A stretch of DNA of 64,000 nucleotides from positions 186,001-250,000 of the forward strand of contig JAESUZ010000756.1 of assembly GCA_017311185.1 (NCBI GenBank). Reading direction: 5' to 3'. How positions within the stretch are numbered: position 1 is the first letter of the stretch; each line of letters starts with the position of its first letter. Made by a program: the position numbers and the translations under genes. This DNA comes from Proteles cristata cristata (taxonomy: Eukaryota > Chordata > Mammalia > Carnivora > Hyaenidae). Under the pieces are notes generated by a model. That model did not search any database. It had not been told where the DNA came from and was given only the letters and a program-made list of their open reading frames with translations. This document shows, in pieces, positions 22,080 through 33,432 of this stretch.

Positions 22080-23849
22080 AATAATTAAATTACAGAAAGT
22101 ATTGAAATGCAGACCAATTAACTGGTGTGATAAATATTTAAAGGAAGTTACCAAAAAGCTAAGGAAAGCTGAACAATAGAATGTCACTGCATGCACCTGG
22201 AGAATGATGTCTTACCACCAACAAAGAAATGCAGAACTCCCCCAAGATGAGAAGAGACGGTAGAAACCAAGATAAATGTGCTCTGGAGAAGTGGATTCAT
22301 ATGTTTACCTGGAGAGTAAAACACGTTCTTCAATGCACAAGCTAATAATACATTGAAAACGCAGAGACAGGGTGTTAGGCGTCTCCATATGAATTTTACA
22401 CAAAAAGCCCAATCAAATGAAATTCTGAGACATTCAAGTGATATGACAGTGGGGGCTCTGAGTGGTCTAGCTTACCCAAACTTTATCTGTGAATCTGTGG
22501 TGTAAAAGAGTGTTTCTGTGTGATGTGTAGGTACAAATACACGAGCAAACTAAATTTTGTAATTGCTACACATTTTGAAAATCAAAACTCTGTGTTTATT
22601 GTTCATGTGTCTTAAGTCCTGAGATTTCATATTTCTAAATAATTTGACCCCAAGTTCTTGGGAATAAAATGATGGCTTTTCAAATGGAAATATACATATA
22701 TTTTTATATATATATAAAAATATAATAATTACTATTAAATGTTTTACATAACAACTACCAACTTATATTTTTAATGCATATATTATATAGAAATAAGTAC
22801 AAATTCTGTAGCATGCCATTCAACATCCCATACAACATAGGCCAAGTTCATATTTCCAGCTTGTTTTCAAACATTTACTCTTACTTTCCCATTTTTTTCT
22901 GTCATCTATAACTAGCTCACCATTCAACAGCTTTGATCAAAGCTTTCTCCTCTCCTCCCCAAAACACAAGAAAAACTCCAACAAACAACAACAATAAACT
23001 GGGTCAGCCACAACACATGCTGTGTGAATTCCTTGACATTTGACATATTGATTCAGGGATGCACCTGTGTGGGTTCCATGTTTCACTTTCTGGTTTCATT
23101 TTGAGTTGTAACAAGGCATGTTCATAAGTAACCAAGCTGGAGTTAATGAAATATTAGTAACTTTCCCTTGGGGATATTCTTTGTGAGCCAAAAAACAAAA
23201 AAAACAAACAACAAAAACAAATAAACAAACACGACCAAAGTTGACAAGCAGAGATGAATGTCTTGGTAATAGGAACCCAGTGAAATGTGATGTTTTGTAA
23301 AGGACAAGAGGGTTACATGCAGGAATCAGATGGACATGATTTGAGAGATGTGGTAGTGGTCGAAAGGAGAGAAATGGGACATTTGCTGGATGTGGTTACC
23401 AGATGTCTAAGCCTGAGTGACAAGGATGATGTCATTCCTATTAATGTAAATAAGAAAATGAGGAAGAGGACATTCAGTGGAAAGGATTACTTGATTTTCT
23501 GTCTGGACACCCAGGAGAAATGGGTAATAGAATTCCAGAAATGTAGAGATGGAGTTTGGGAGAGACAATGAAATTGCGCATTCCTCAATCAAAATCTAAG
23601 GGAGTAGAAGTTAGGATCTAAAATCCAGAACACTCTTTTGGGTAAAAATAACAACAAAACAAGAATGCTTTCTGAAGGATCCACATTATAAAATACTCAC
23701 ATTAGTGTTAATAATTGAGAATGGAAGAAACCATATATTTTTTTAAAATATGGTTAATAATTTCAGCCTATTCCTACAAGATTATTAAGAACACAATATA
23801 ATTACCTCCATTTGTATAAAGACTGAAATTCATCTGAGAAATGTTAGTT
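22080..23849. other. Unique sequence with an AT palindrome
   Basis: No gene supported. A 28-bp perfect AT palindrome lies at 22697-22724 and A/C-rich runs at 23195-23232. The 94-codon ATG frame at 23287-23571 lies in sequence that loosely resembles an old L1-type 3' UTR (gtctaagcctgagtgacaag), so I do not call it a gene. Confidence 0.4.
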
Positions 23850-23852
23850 ACT

Positions 23853-24050
23853 CTTTTTTAAATGTTTACTTATTTTGAAAGAGAGAGAAAGTGAGTGCTG
23901 GGGAGGAGCAGAGAGAGAGGGAAACAGAAAATTGCAAGCAGGCTCTACACTCAGCACAGAGCCCAGTGCGGGGCTCCATCCCACAACCATGAGATCATGA
24001 TCTGAGCCAAAATCAAGAGTCAGACGCTTAACCAACTGGGCCAACCAGCA
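23853..24050 (-). mobile_element. CAN SINE
   Basis: Antisense copy with tail complement ttttttaaatgtttacttat and head ending aactgggccaaccagca. The head is diverged and I cannot define a TSD. Confidence 0.88.
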
Positions 24051-24084
24051 TGTTGTAAAGGATAACATGTGGTCTTCAGTCTGG

Positions 24085-24285
24085 AATTACACTGGATTTG
24101 ACCTGAGGTTCTGCTTTGCCTTTACCAGCTGCTAGGGAGGTGTCAGAGTCGAGTCTCAGTCTTCTCATATGCAAAGTGGATATTGTTAATACTTCTTGGA
24201 GTTGCGAATTAATAAGAAACATACGTTGGAAACTGTCTAACACGCTCAGTAAGAATGAAATAAATCATTCTCTTCTTGGACCAAG
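24085..24285 (+). repeat. MIR SINE (ancient)
   Basis: Sense MIR pattern: tttaccagctgctagggagg, cagtcttctcatatgcaaag, tggatattgttaatac, then acgctcagtaagaatgaaat. Heavily diverged. Confidence 0.65.
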
Positions 24286-24609
24286 GATTTAGAGCATCTG
24301 TCCATTTGGGAAGGTTTCAAAATATCTCTTCAGCTTTCCAAGAGATAGTGACCTAAACTGAAGTTTCCTTTTACTTGTTGGCTCATATATGTTGCAGGGG
24401 CTCTTTTCTTCATTCTCTTCTGAATTATTCCTGTTTGCAGCATGAGATTTTTTTTCTTCTCTGCAAATAGTTATCTCATGCTTAAGTTTTTAAACTGTCT
24501 CAAGACTATTTTATGCAGACCATTAGGCTTTAATGTTTTGACAGCACAAAATAAGTTAGCTGACTTATTAAACTTGTAATGAGAAGATATGGATATATTC
24601 AAAAAGACA

Positions 24610-25475
24610 AGACTTATTGAAGTATAGTTTACATACCATAAAATTCACCCAATGTAAATGGGTAGCTTAATGATTTTAGTACATTTACAGTTGTACAATC
24701 ATTACCACAATTGTTTTTTAAAACATTTCCATCATCCCCCCCCCACCACCACCAAAGTCTACTAAGGCCTTTTGTGGTTAAAGCCAGTTCCTATACCCTG
24801 CCTCCACACCCACCAATCTATCTAGTCTCTACAAATTTGCCTTCCAAAATCTTATATAAATAGGATTATACAACATATAGACTATTGCACTGGCTTCTTC
24901 CTCTGAGCATACTGTTTGAGGGATTAGTCCATGTTGTGAAATGCCTAAGTACCCATCTTGTTTTATTGCTGCATAGACTTCATTGTATGCCGACAGTATA
25001 TATATTTTTTATTTATTCATATACCACCTGATGGACATTCATTTTGGAACTAGATGAATAATGCTTTTATAAACACAGTGTGCATTTCCTTGATAGATTC
25101 TAGGAGTGGAGTGACTGTGTTAGATGATAATTTATGTTTAATTTTATAAGAAACAGCCAAATTATTTTCCAAAGTGGCTATGCCAGTTCAGTTCCTATTG
25201 GTAATGTAATAGGACTCCAGGTGTCCATATCCACACCAACATATGGTATTTTCTATCTTTTTAATTATAGCCATTCTAATAGATGAGAATTCATTAATGA
25301 TTTTTATAATTTCATTGTGACTTGGTTTTGCATTTTCCTAGTTACTAATGAGGTGCAACATCTTCTTATGTTCTTATGTGGTTATTAGCAATTTCCATAT
25401 CTTCTTTCTCTTTCCTTTTGTGGAGCCAGTCCATTTAAATCTTTTGACCATGTTTTTATCTGGGTTCTTTACCTC
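24610..25475 (-). repeat. Ancient LINE-1 fragment
   Basis: Antisense decayed L1. The order ataaaattcacccaatgtaa, gtacaatcattaccacaa, catagacttcattgtatg, ctaggagtggagtgactgtg, tttccaaagtggctatgcc and agccattctaatagatgag follows the 3' part of old L1s. A C-run at 24738-24747 and no open frame. Confidence 0.65.
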
Positions 25476-26085
25476 TCTAAGAATCATATTCATATTCCAG
25501 ACAGAAATATAGGAGAAAGGTAAAAGGCAGAAATTGAGTGGTAAGTAAGTACATTTTTGAATGGTAAACTCTAAAAATATTTGCATACTACTCAGCCACC
25601 ATCCAAGGAGAATAATAAAAAAAAATTGGCATGTGGAGAATTTAAGCAAAATTAAATTAGAAAAGGTTTGTTCTCAGGTACAGGATTCATGGGGGAACTC
25701 TGTTGAGGGCTAGTTCAAGGACATTCATCATCAAGGACTGAACTTCACCTTCCTTATGGTATGGCTTTCTTCCGCAAGATTGCAAGCTGGCCTTGCCCCT
25801 TTAAGAATCATATTCATATTCCAGACAGAAATAAAGGAGAAAGGCCAAAGACAGAAAGCCTGTGATGTCTGATTGGTTTGTTTTTATTTGGACGCACTAC
25901 TTAGTACACTTCTGCTTATTTCTTATTGGCCAGTGTTGAGTCAAATGACCATCCTAAACTACTACAGAACTGAGATGCGGTGGGGAGTGATATCTAAAAG
26001 ATATTCATCATAGAATCATTTTTAATAGATAATTAAATAACCATTAGTTAGGAAATGGAATTAGCTAATTCAGTACCCATCACAT
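25476..26085. other. Unique sequence with a direct duplication
   Basis: A block of about 57 bp beginning taagaatcatattcatattc occurs at about 25479-25535 and again at about 25803-25860 with a few differences. The first copy abuts the end of the old L1 fragment. No gene seen. Confidence 0.6.
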
Positions 26086-26101
26086 AGAATTTTATGCTAT
26101 T

Positions 26102-26327
26102 GGGGCACCTGGGTGGCTCAGTCGGTTAAGTGTCCAACTTTGGCTCTGGTCATGATCTCACGGTTCATAGGTTCGAGCCCCGTGTCCGGCTCTGTGCTGA
26201 CAGCTAGCTCAGAGCCTGGAGCCCATATCAGATTCTGTATCTCCCTCTCTCTCTGACCCTCCCATGTTCATGCTGTCTCTCTCTCTCTCTCTCAAAAATA
26301 AATAAAACATTAAAAAAAATTTAAAAA
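26102..26327 (+). mobile_element. CAN SINE
   Basis: Sense copy, ggggcacctgggtggctcag at 26103, B box ggttcgagccc intact, tail to 26327. A perfect 16-bp TSD, agaattttatgctatt, lies at 26086-26101 and 26328-26343. Confidence 0.96.
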
Positions 26328-26343
26328 AGAATTTTATGCTATT

Positions 26344-27813
26344 AAAATAACATCTAAAAGATTACTTGATGTAATAAATATATTTTGAGCAGATATGCTA
26401 AATAACATGAAATGATGATGCTTTTGTTTGAAAAATCCTACTCTTTAAGTTTTAAAGTAAATGTATCAAAATGTTAATGGACTTTATGAGATTATAGGAA
26501 AATTAAGTAGAATAGTCATTTTCCCCCTAATTTTGTTCATTTTTAATTTTTCTCTGATGAATTTGAAATACTTCTATTTGTCAGAAAAAAATACTGCCAT
26601 GTTTCAACCAAGCAAACTTAAAAGAATGATAGACTTAATATTGGTAGAGTAGAAATGTATTCTATGATGCCATCATAGGTACTAAGAGGAGCAAGGTGGG
26701 GAAAAGTTTCAGATTTGTGTCTTGCCCAGAAAGTGAGTGTACTTGAGTGGACATGGTGTGGTTAGTAATAAAACACACAAAGACATTGGGAATGTATATA
26801 AGAGGAAGGAAAACCAGGTATCAAGAACTAAGGTAAGAACAGAAAAGAAAATGAGAGAAAAAGTCATGCTTGGCTACCCTTATTGCTTCAATGGGTTATT
26901 CTTGCCTATCAGACAACCTCAGTCATGAAGCATGATTCTTGCTATGAGTCTCTTGGATTTTCATTCCTTCCAAAAGGTTACACATTCCCAGGGAATGAAT
27001 GTCCAATTTGACTCCAATTTCTATTGACATACATCATTAAAGGACTTTAAGACATAGAAAGGGTCTGCTTTGCTGAAGCAGAAGGAGAAGTTTGGGATTA
27101 TATCAGCTAGGCAGGGCACGGTTGGTCTGGTCATAGGAGAATGCCAAGAAGGGGTAAAGTGACCTAAGTTGTTAGAATTACTTATTTGGATTTCTACTGA
27201 CTTCTACCTCTTCATCTTTCTATTATAGCAAATAGCCTAGCATCTGGCACATATTAAACACTATAAATGTTTACTGAATGAGTCAATAAACGAATTAATG
27301 AATGTGAGAGTTCCCCTCTAGGACTTGAGACAGGACCCTGAGACACGAGCTTGGGCACAGAACACCAGACTGGGAGATGAGCTGTGTGGCACGAGATCAG
27401 CTCTGCAGTAGCAGTTGCTGTGCTCTGAGGCCAGGTCACTCATCACAGCTCCTGAGATATCGCCCCGCATTCTATCTTTTCTGCCATCCGGGATCAGTCT
27501 TGGATCTAACAAGAGGAGTAGAGTTGAGCGTTCACGAGCACCACCTGGTGCACAGTGAGGATTAAAAGGCCAGAACTGTGCAGATTCTGATATTTGTCTT
27601 CAACCTGCTTTGAAGTAAATAAATATTTAAGGTAAATTTAATACTATTTCAACTCTTTTTTTTTTTTTTACTACTATTTGAACTCTTGAGGCAAGTTTTT
27701 TTCTCTTAAAGTTCTTTTAATTAAGTTGGGTTACCTTTTGTAGAGGCTTTGTTAATGTACTTGCTGGAGTGAATTATACCCTTCAACATATGAAGACACA
27801 AGTGGCTCTTTTT
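26344..27813. other. Unique sequence with an L2-like tail and a CTCF-like site
   Basis: At about 27200-27300 the phrases cctagcatctggcacatatt and aaatgtttactgaatgagtc resemble the 3' end of L2 or MIR. 27300-27560 is more GC-rich than its surroundings. No gene recognised. Confidence 0.45.
27536..27553 (-). promoter_or_regulatory. Weak CTCF-like motif
   Basis: The minus strand reads GTGCACCAGGTGGTGCTC. Its central 14 bases differ from the CTCF core CACCAGGGGGCGCT at two positions. The core is nearly self-complementary, so it may be chance. Confidence 0.3.
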
Positions 27814-27827
27814 CAAGAAAAAAGATG

Positions 27828-28011
27828 GTGGGGTGCCTGGGTACCTCAGTCAGTTAAGTGTCTGACTTCCCTTCAGGTCAATATCTCACAGTTGGTGAAT
27901 CTGAGCCCCATATTGGCTCACAGCTGTCAGCACAGGGCCCACTTTGGATCATCTGCTTTCCTCCCCTGTTCTCTCTCTCTCAAAAATAATTAAAAACATT
28001 TTTAAAAAGGA
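27828..28011 (+). mobile_element. CAN SINE
   Basis: Sense copy with head ggtggggtgcctgggtacct, strongly diverged and internally shortened. The B-box region reads gtgaatctgagcccc. The tail is A-rich. Flanks caagaaaaaagatg and gaaaaaagaatg look like a decayed TSD. Confidence 0.85.
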
Positions 28012-28402
28012 AAAAGAAAAAAGAATGTCTAGAATCCATAGTGGAAAAGGGCTACTGGATGTTTTTGAATATATTTTTCCAAAGAGATTTGTTACAAGAT
28101 CAAAGAAAACAGAAACCCTTAAGAACAAGGATGGTTAATCTTCCCTGAAGGCCATATGCTAAACACTAACTCTTTAGACCAGACCCTAACATCTAAACAA
28201 TTTTTGTCTTCCTTTCTAAGACAACCTTACAATACATAAGGATTCATAGTTTTACTTACAAGTCAGAATTATTTGGGCATAGCCTTTCATTCTTCATTTT
28301 ATAGCCACTAAAAATATAATTTGTAGGCAGATGCTATAAGCATAGTAATAGATAGCGGGTGTAGGTTGTACACAACATGATGTTTTTATTTCTAGGGATA
28401 GT
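28012..28402. other. Unique sequence
   Basis: No gene or repeat recognised. Confidence 0.4.
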
Positions 28403-28417
28403 CACAGGGTATGTCTT

Positions 28418-28648
28418 TTTTTTTTTAAGTTTATTCATTTATTTTGAGGGAGGGAGAGAGAGAGAGAGAGAGCAAGTGAGCACAATTGGGTGGGGGGGCA
28501 GGGAGAGAAGAAGAGAGAGAATCCCAAACAGGCTCCTCCCAGTCAGCGCAGAGCTCAATGAAGGACTCAATCCCATGAACCAGGAGATCATGACATAAGC
28601 TGAAATCAAGAGTCAGAGACTTAACTGACTGAGCCACCCAGGTGCCCC
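28418..28648 (-). mobile_element. CAN SINE
   Basis: Antisense copy with (GA)n at 28448-28474, head ending gccacccaggtgcccc. TSD with one mismatch: cacagggtatgtctt at 28403-28417 and cacagggtttgtctt at 28649-28663. Confidence 0.95.
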
Positions 28649-28663
28649 CACAGGGTTTGTCTT

Positions 28664-29234
28664 ATTATGGAGAAGTGATCTATTTTATAAAAATTTTATT
28701 TATATTTTTGGACTTGATAAACTAAAGAGGTATAATAAAACATAAATAGCTTAACTGCAAAGGGGGAAAGAATAGGCTGAATTGTTCTCATGACACTTAT
28801 GGCTAAAGGGTCCCATCATAGAATGCAATATAATTTTGGTGTAACAGTGATGTTAACCTTTGCTCCAAAGGGCAACAAACTCTGCCTCAGGGGATGGTGA
28901 GGCAGATTTGACCTAGTGCCTAACTGTCATGTATTCTACCCAGTCAGTAACACAGATTCAACTAGGTATTAAATTAAAGCCGACTTTGTCTGCTAAAGCA
29001 AACTTAAGACAGATCTAGTTTATCTTATAAACTTTACTTGACTCCAAACTGCTTATTTTATTTTAAATGAGTTTTATTTCTCACTTCTTCTTTAGATTGA
29101 CTTTCATAAATCTATAAATTCATAAGGGATTCACTTATCATTTCATTTGTATTTACAAAAAAATGTGTTGGAATCTATTTACTAAAGAATTTTTTTGGTG
29201 GCGCTTATTAATGCTAGTCTTTCCCCATACATTT
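28664..29234. other. Unique sequence
   Basis: No gene or repeat recognised. Confidence 0.4.
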
Positions 29235-29248
29235 AACATTTTGTGTTA

Positions 29249-29458
29249 GGGGACCCTGGGTTGCTCAGTCGGTTGAGCCTCCGACTTTGGTTCAGGTCAT
29301 AATCTCGTGGTTTGTGGGTTCGAGTCCTGCATCGGGCCCTGTGATGACAGCTGGCTCAGAGCCTGGAGCCTTTCAGATTCTGTGTCTCCCTCTCTCTCTG
29401 ACCCTCCCCTGCTCATGCTCTCTCTCTCTCTCAGAAATAAATAAATAAATATATAAAT
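29249..29458 (+). mobile_element. CAN SINE
   Basis: Sense copy with head ggggaccctgggttgctcag, B box gggttcgagtcc, (CT)n and tail (AAAT)n. A perfect 14-bp TSD, aacattttgtgtta, lies at 29235-29248 and 29459-29472. Confidence 0.95.
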
Positions 29459-29472
29459 AACATTTTGTGTTA

Positions 29473-31083
29473 AATAAACCTTTGGATTCCCATCCATTTT
29501 CTTTTTTTAGTTATATTTGCTAGACTTCAGGCTGTTTTTCTCTCTCTTGATAGAGAGAAATAGATATAGGTATACATCAGTTTCATGAAATTGAAAAGTA
29601 CTTAGTTATACTAAATCATCTTTACAGATACCTACTTCTCATTCTAATACAAACAGTAGCAAGTAGAACATAGTAGTAAACAGAGCATTAGATCCTGATA
29701 GGGAGACTAGAATTCAAGTTCAGAAATTTCTGTGATACTTTACTTGGTTGCCACAGAGAAAAGCTAAGCATAAGCAGAATGGAATAGAAATTAAAATGGG
29801 CCTTAGTAGAGAAGAAGTAAATGCAGTGAGGTCAGAGAGCTAGGGAGACAAGCCATAAAGCCAAGGATCACAGTACTTTGAAGGATGCCAAGGAAGAGGA
29901 AGACTATTAAGAGACCACAGGATACTTTTAGGATATGTTCAGGCTCCTGGCCCTAATAGGAAGTTTCTGGTGAGTGAAAGTTTCTGGTGAGGCAAACTCA
30001 AAGTTTGCCTTTGAGTTTATTTTAAATTGAGTGGAAACAACCAAATTCTGGTAGAAAGAGTTTAAAGAGTAGTTCGGGTGATCAGACAAAGGGATCAGAA
30101 GAGTGTCGGTGTTGCGGAAAGAACTTAGAGCATTGTTTTGAGGGGCAGCCAAGTCAAAAGGTTTTGGTTTGTCTTTTGTGTTTTTTTAGTGATGGGAAGA
30201 TATCTAAGATTATTAGAAAAAGGGTCAGATGTTGTAGAGATTGAAAGACCAGAGAGTAGAAAGAAAAGGAGGATTAAGACGAAGAAAAGGAGGAGAAATT
30301 TGAGGACTATGGAATCCAGACTGAATGTAAACTTGAAAAGGAAAGAAGTATCCTTGTAGAGAACAGGAAGAAGCAATGGGCAGCAAACATGTATAGTTTA
30401 AAGTGGGAGGGGGGCGGAATGTGTGAAATAAAGGGATTGTGTTAAGTTCACACGGCCAAACAGTAGTCATTAAAATAGTATTCTCATCGAAGCGTTGATG
30501 GTATTGGAAACTGCTTTGATAGAAAAAGGAACCAAATGATCATCAGAATATGAATTTGATAGGAAGAAAAAAAAACAGAAAGAGAGAAAGGGAGAGATAG
30601 GAGAAAGAAGAAGGAAGGGAAGGAGGGGGGAAAGGAAGAAAGGGAGGAAGGAAAGAGGGAAGAGAGGTTACGCTTCACAGACAAAAGGCTGGAAGGAGAT
30701 AATGGGGGACTGAATGGAAGCACCTCAGATACCAGGGCCCCTTGTGAACACACCTGATTTAGGAGTAGCAATGACTGTAGGGACTCCTCAGTTCTATCAG
30801 AGATGTTTTGGGGGATTGTGAGTCCTTCTATTTCTGCTAGTTTAGGTTAAGGTAGGGTAGTATTCCTGTAGAACTGAGAAGAGTCCCAGAGGTTAGTGTT
30901 TGTGTAAGAGATGGCTTAAAGATGAAATGGGTTAATAGTTTGATTTAACTCAAGACAAACGAAACAAAGATCTAGAAAGAAGGTGGGGAAAGATGTATTT
31001 GCCTTCAAGAGATTGCTGCTCGAATTATAATTATTTTAATATCCAGTACCAAAAGCATAAACTAAAATATAGTATGGGGGGGG

Positions 31084-31085
<2 letters not shown>
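29473..31085. other. Unique, purine-biased sequence
   Basis: No gene supported. Roughly 29780-30480 is AG-rich on the plus strand and may be a very old, unassignable repeat. The polypurine tract is listed separately. Confidence 0.4.
30556..30668 (+). repeat. Polypurine tract
   Basis: About 110 bases with very few pyrimidines (aggaagaaa, gaaagagagaaaggg, gaaggaggggggaaagg). Mirror-like purine tracts of this type can form triplex DNA. Reading frames opposite it are compositional artefacts. Confidence 0.85.
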
Positions 31086-31131
<46 letters not shown>

Positions 31132-31132
31132 T

Positions 31133-31184
<52 letters not shown>

Positions 31185-31188
31185 TATT

Positions 31189-31255
<67 letters not shown>

Positions 31256-31260
31256 CCTTC
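31084..31260 (+). repeat. Long (TTTC)n microsatellite
   Basis: About 40 TTTC units with two interruptions (at about 31131 and 31184), grading into (CT)n at 31278-31298. On the opposite strand it is a (GAAA)n tract directly downstream of the H2B retropseudogene, so it may derive from that element's A tail. Confidence 0.95.
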
Positions 31261-31299
31261 CTTCCCTCCTTTCCCTTTCTCTCTCTCTCTCTCTCTCTA

Positions 31300-31500
31300 G
31301 CAGTTCACCCTTTATTACCATTAGACCTAGGGCACTTGGAGCTGGTGTACTTGGTGACGGCCTTGACATCCTCAGATACCCATGCTTGGCCAGCTCCCCG
31401 GGCAACAGCAGACACCCAGCTGGCTGGACTTCCCAGATGTCCCTGTGTTTGGGTCTGAGTACTGGGCCAGCCCGGCAGCCTCAAAAGCCAGCCACTCAAT
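31300..31500 (-). pseudogene. Histone H2B processed pseudogene, 5'-truncated
   Basis: The minus strand encodes a decayed C-terminal part of histone H2B, the nucleosome core protein. EAAGLAQY (for EASRLAHY) is near 31475, PGELAKH near 31395, and VSEDVKAVTKYTSSK runs to 31339. This covers roughly the last 50 of about 126 residues. One lost base after the KH codons shifts the frame, and the stop codon has become TGC. An AATAAA signal follows at 31316-31311, and a GA/GAAA-rich tract begins about 12 nt later. No intron, a polyadenylation signal and an A-rich end indicate a retrocopy of a polyadenylated H2B mRNA. I found no TSD. It is not functional. Confidence 0.75.
31311..31316 (-). terminator. 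Polyadenylation signal of the H2B retrocopy
   Basis: AATAAA on the minus strand, 25 nt after the former stop codon. Most replication-dependent histone mRNAs end in a stem-loop and are not polyadenylated, so the source transcript was unusual. I see no histone stem-loop here. Confidence 0.6.
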
Positions 31501-31738
31501 AGAAAAGAGGCAAAATTCAGAAATAAACAAATTTTCAAAGGGGTTGAAAAATCCTACATAAAAGTAGAGGCAAATCTATAAACCTCACATCCCGCAGGAA
31601 TCTGGAACTCCTAAAAACCTGGGTGGTTTTATTTCCACTTAGATACAGTGGATTTTGATGGACTCCAAGGAGATCTTCAGTCTTCGAGTTCTTTCCTTCC
31701 TTATTGTCCAAATATTTTGACATTTAAAACAGATTTCC

Positions 31739-31940
31739 TGGGGCACTGGGGGCGGAGGGGGGCTCGGTTGGTTAAGTGTCTGACTCTTGGTTTTGGTTCA
31801 TGTCATGATCTTACAGTTCATGAGTTCAAGCGTCGCATAGGGCTCTGTGCTGACAGTCTGCTTGGGATTCTTGCTCTCTCTCTCTCTCTCTCTGCCTCTC
31901 TCTATCTCTTTCTTGGAATAAATAAATAAACTTAAAAAGA
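31739..31940 (+). mobile_element. CAN SINE
   Basis: Sense copy with a disturbed head (ggggcactgggggcggaggg). (CT)n at 31874-31893 and an (AAAT) tail. A perfect 14-bp TSD, taaaacagatttcc, lies at 31725-31738 and 31941-31954. Confidence 0.94.
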
Positions 31941-31954
31941 TAAAACAGATTTCC

Positions 31955-33184
31955 CTTGTTCAAATCTTTTCCTTTAAAAATTAGCAGAACTTCTAGGTAA
32001 CACTGGTGGATCCAATGGACAGATATATTTATAAGGTCTTTTGCCCATAGGAAAAAAAAAGACCAGAAGAGGAGGTGACAGCAAAAAAAAATTCTAGAAG
32101 CTGGGAAGTAGATGGACACATGCTAATCAACTCTGCAAGCCACAGAAAGCTCCAAGCTAAGCTGGTAGTGGCTAGAGAAGCAAGTTCATTTGTGCTACAG
32201 AAACCTCACAAAGTGCAGGAATTGGAGACATCTGGTCACTCTACAAATGAAGTTCATGTGAGGCTGGAGCCGGAGGGCTGTAGCTGTCTGCAGAAGGAAA
32301 ATGAAGATTTCTGTCTCTCAGAATGTAAGCACTGTATACAGTAAGATTTAGGAATAAAGATGAGTCACCTAAGGAAGTTTCTGTGTACTAGATTTCCAAA
32401 TGAGTTTGACTTTAGACAAAATTCAGAAAAACTGTCACTTCAGGTCTTTGGAAGTTTGCACGCATACACATTTCACATGCAAGGCCAGTACTTTTCCCAC
32501 CCCTCCCCAAATTAAGGTTTATGGATTGGCAGTCTTTCCTTATAAAATAGGAGCTAAAGTTTTTAGCTTGAGTCATCCCTCAAAGCAGGCAGCTGCTCTC
32601 TTCTCCCAGCTGATATTTCATATTAAATTGTCCCCCAGATATTTCATCAAAATGGCTTGCAGCATACACCCTACATTTACCTCATGTCCCTTTTGTGGCT
32701 CATTGTCAATCTGCACAATGGGGAAGTCTGGGCGGCAGCTGCAAATTTTCTGGTTTTCAATACACACAGCCTATTTGCCAGCAATTACGTCTCAGTCTCT
32801 CTTTCTGCACTTGTATTCTCAGTTCAGAGGAGCGGTGGCCAATTAATCATTCCAATGATCAGGACTGTGCACTCCCTTCCCCATCAGGCACACTGAAGGC
32901 CCTCCAGCTCATGGATGATTCTGTCTGCCAGAAGGCAGAGATGGAGAAATGACAGACTCCCTGCTTTAAAATTCGTGTGGCTTCTAAAATGTTTTCCCTG
33001 AAGATAGGATTATTTAATCTTTAAATCCTAGCTAAATTTACTGCACATGCTTATTGCCCTTGAACAGTGCTTTTCAAAATTTTCAGTAGGATACTTTTGA
33101 TGGTAGAAGAAAGACACTACTCATCCTCGGAAGGCTGGAGACAGAAAGGAAAGGAAAGGGTTAGTTAATCTCAGTTTGTAACTT
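31955..33184. other. Unique sequence, possible conserved non-coding block
   Basis: No retrotransposon seen. 32570-32860 is balanced in composition and carries three CAGCTG E-boxes (32589, 32610 and 32736) and a homeodomain-type caattaatca (32841). The frame at 32075-32344 (89 codons) and three overlapping frames at 32400-32952 have no recognised domains. Confidence 0.4.
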
Positions 33185-33201
33185 AAAGAGATACTAGGTT
33201 T

Positions 33202-33415
33202 TTTAAAAAAAATGTTTTATTTATTTTTTAGAGAAAGAGGCAGAGGGAGACAGAGTACAAACGGGTCAGGGGCAGAGAAAGGGGGAGACACAGAATCCGA
33301 AGCAGGCTCCAGGCTCTGAGCTGGGGCTCTGATGTGGGGCTTGAACTTGGGAACTGCAAGATCATGACCTGAACTGAAATTGGATGCTTAACTGACTGAG
33401 CCACTCAGGCACCAC
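33202..33415 (-). mobile_element. CAN SINE
   Basis: Antisense copy with head ending gccactcaggcaccac. Decayed 17-bp TSD: aaagagatactaggttt at 33185-33201 and aaagatatactagtttt at 33416-33432. Confidence 0.93.
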
Positions 33416-33432
33416 AAAGATATACTAGTTTT

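Noticed and set aside
30993..31502. 169-codon plus-strand frame
   Set aside because: Most of it translates the (TTTC)n tract and the antisense of the H2B retropseudogene.
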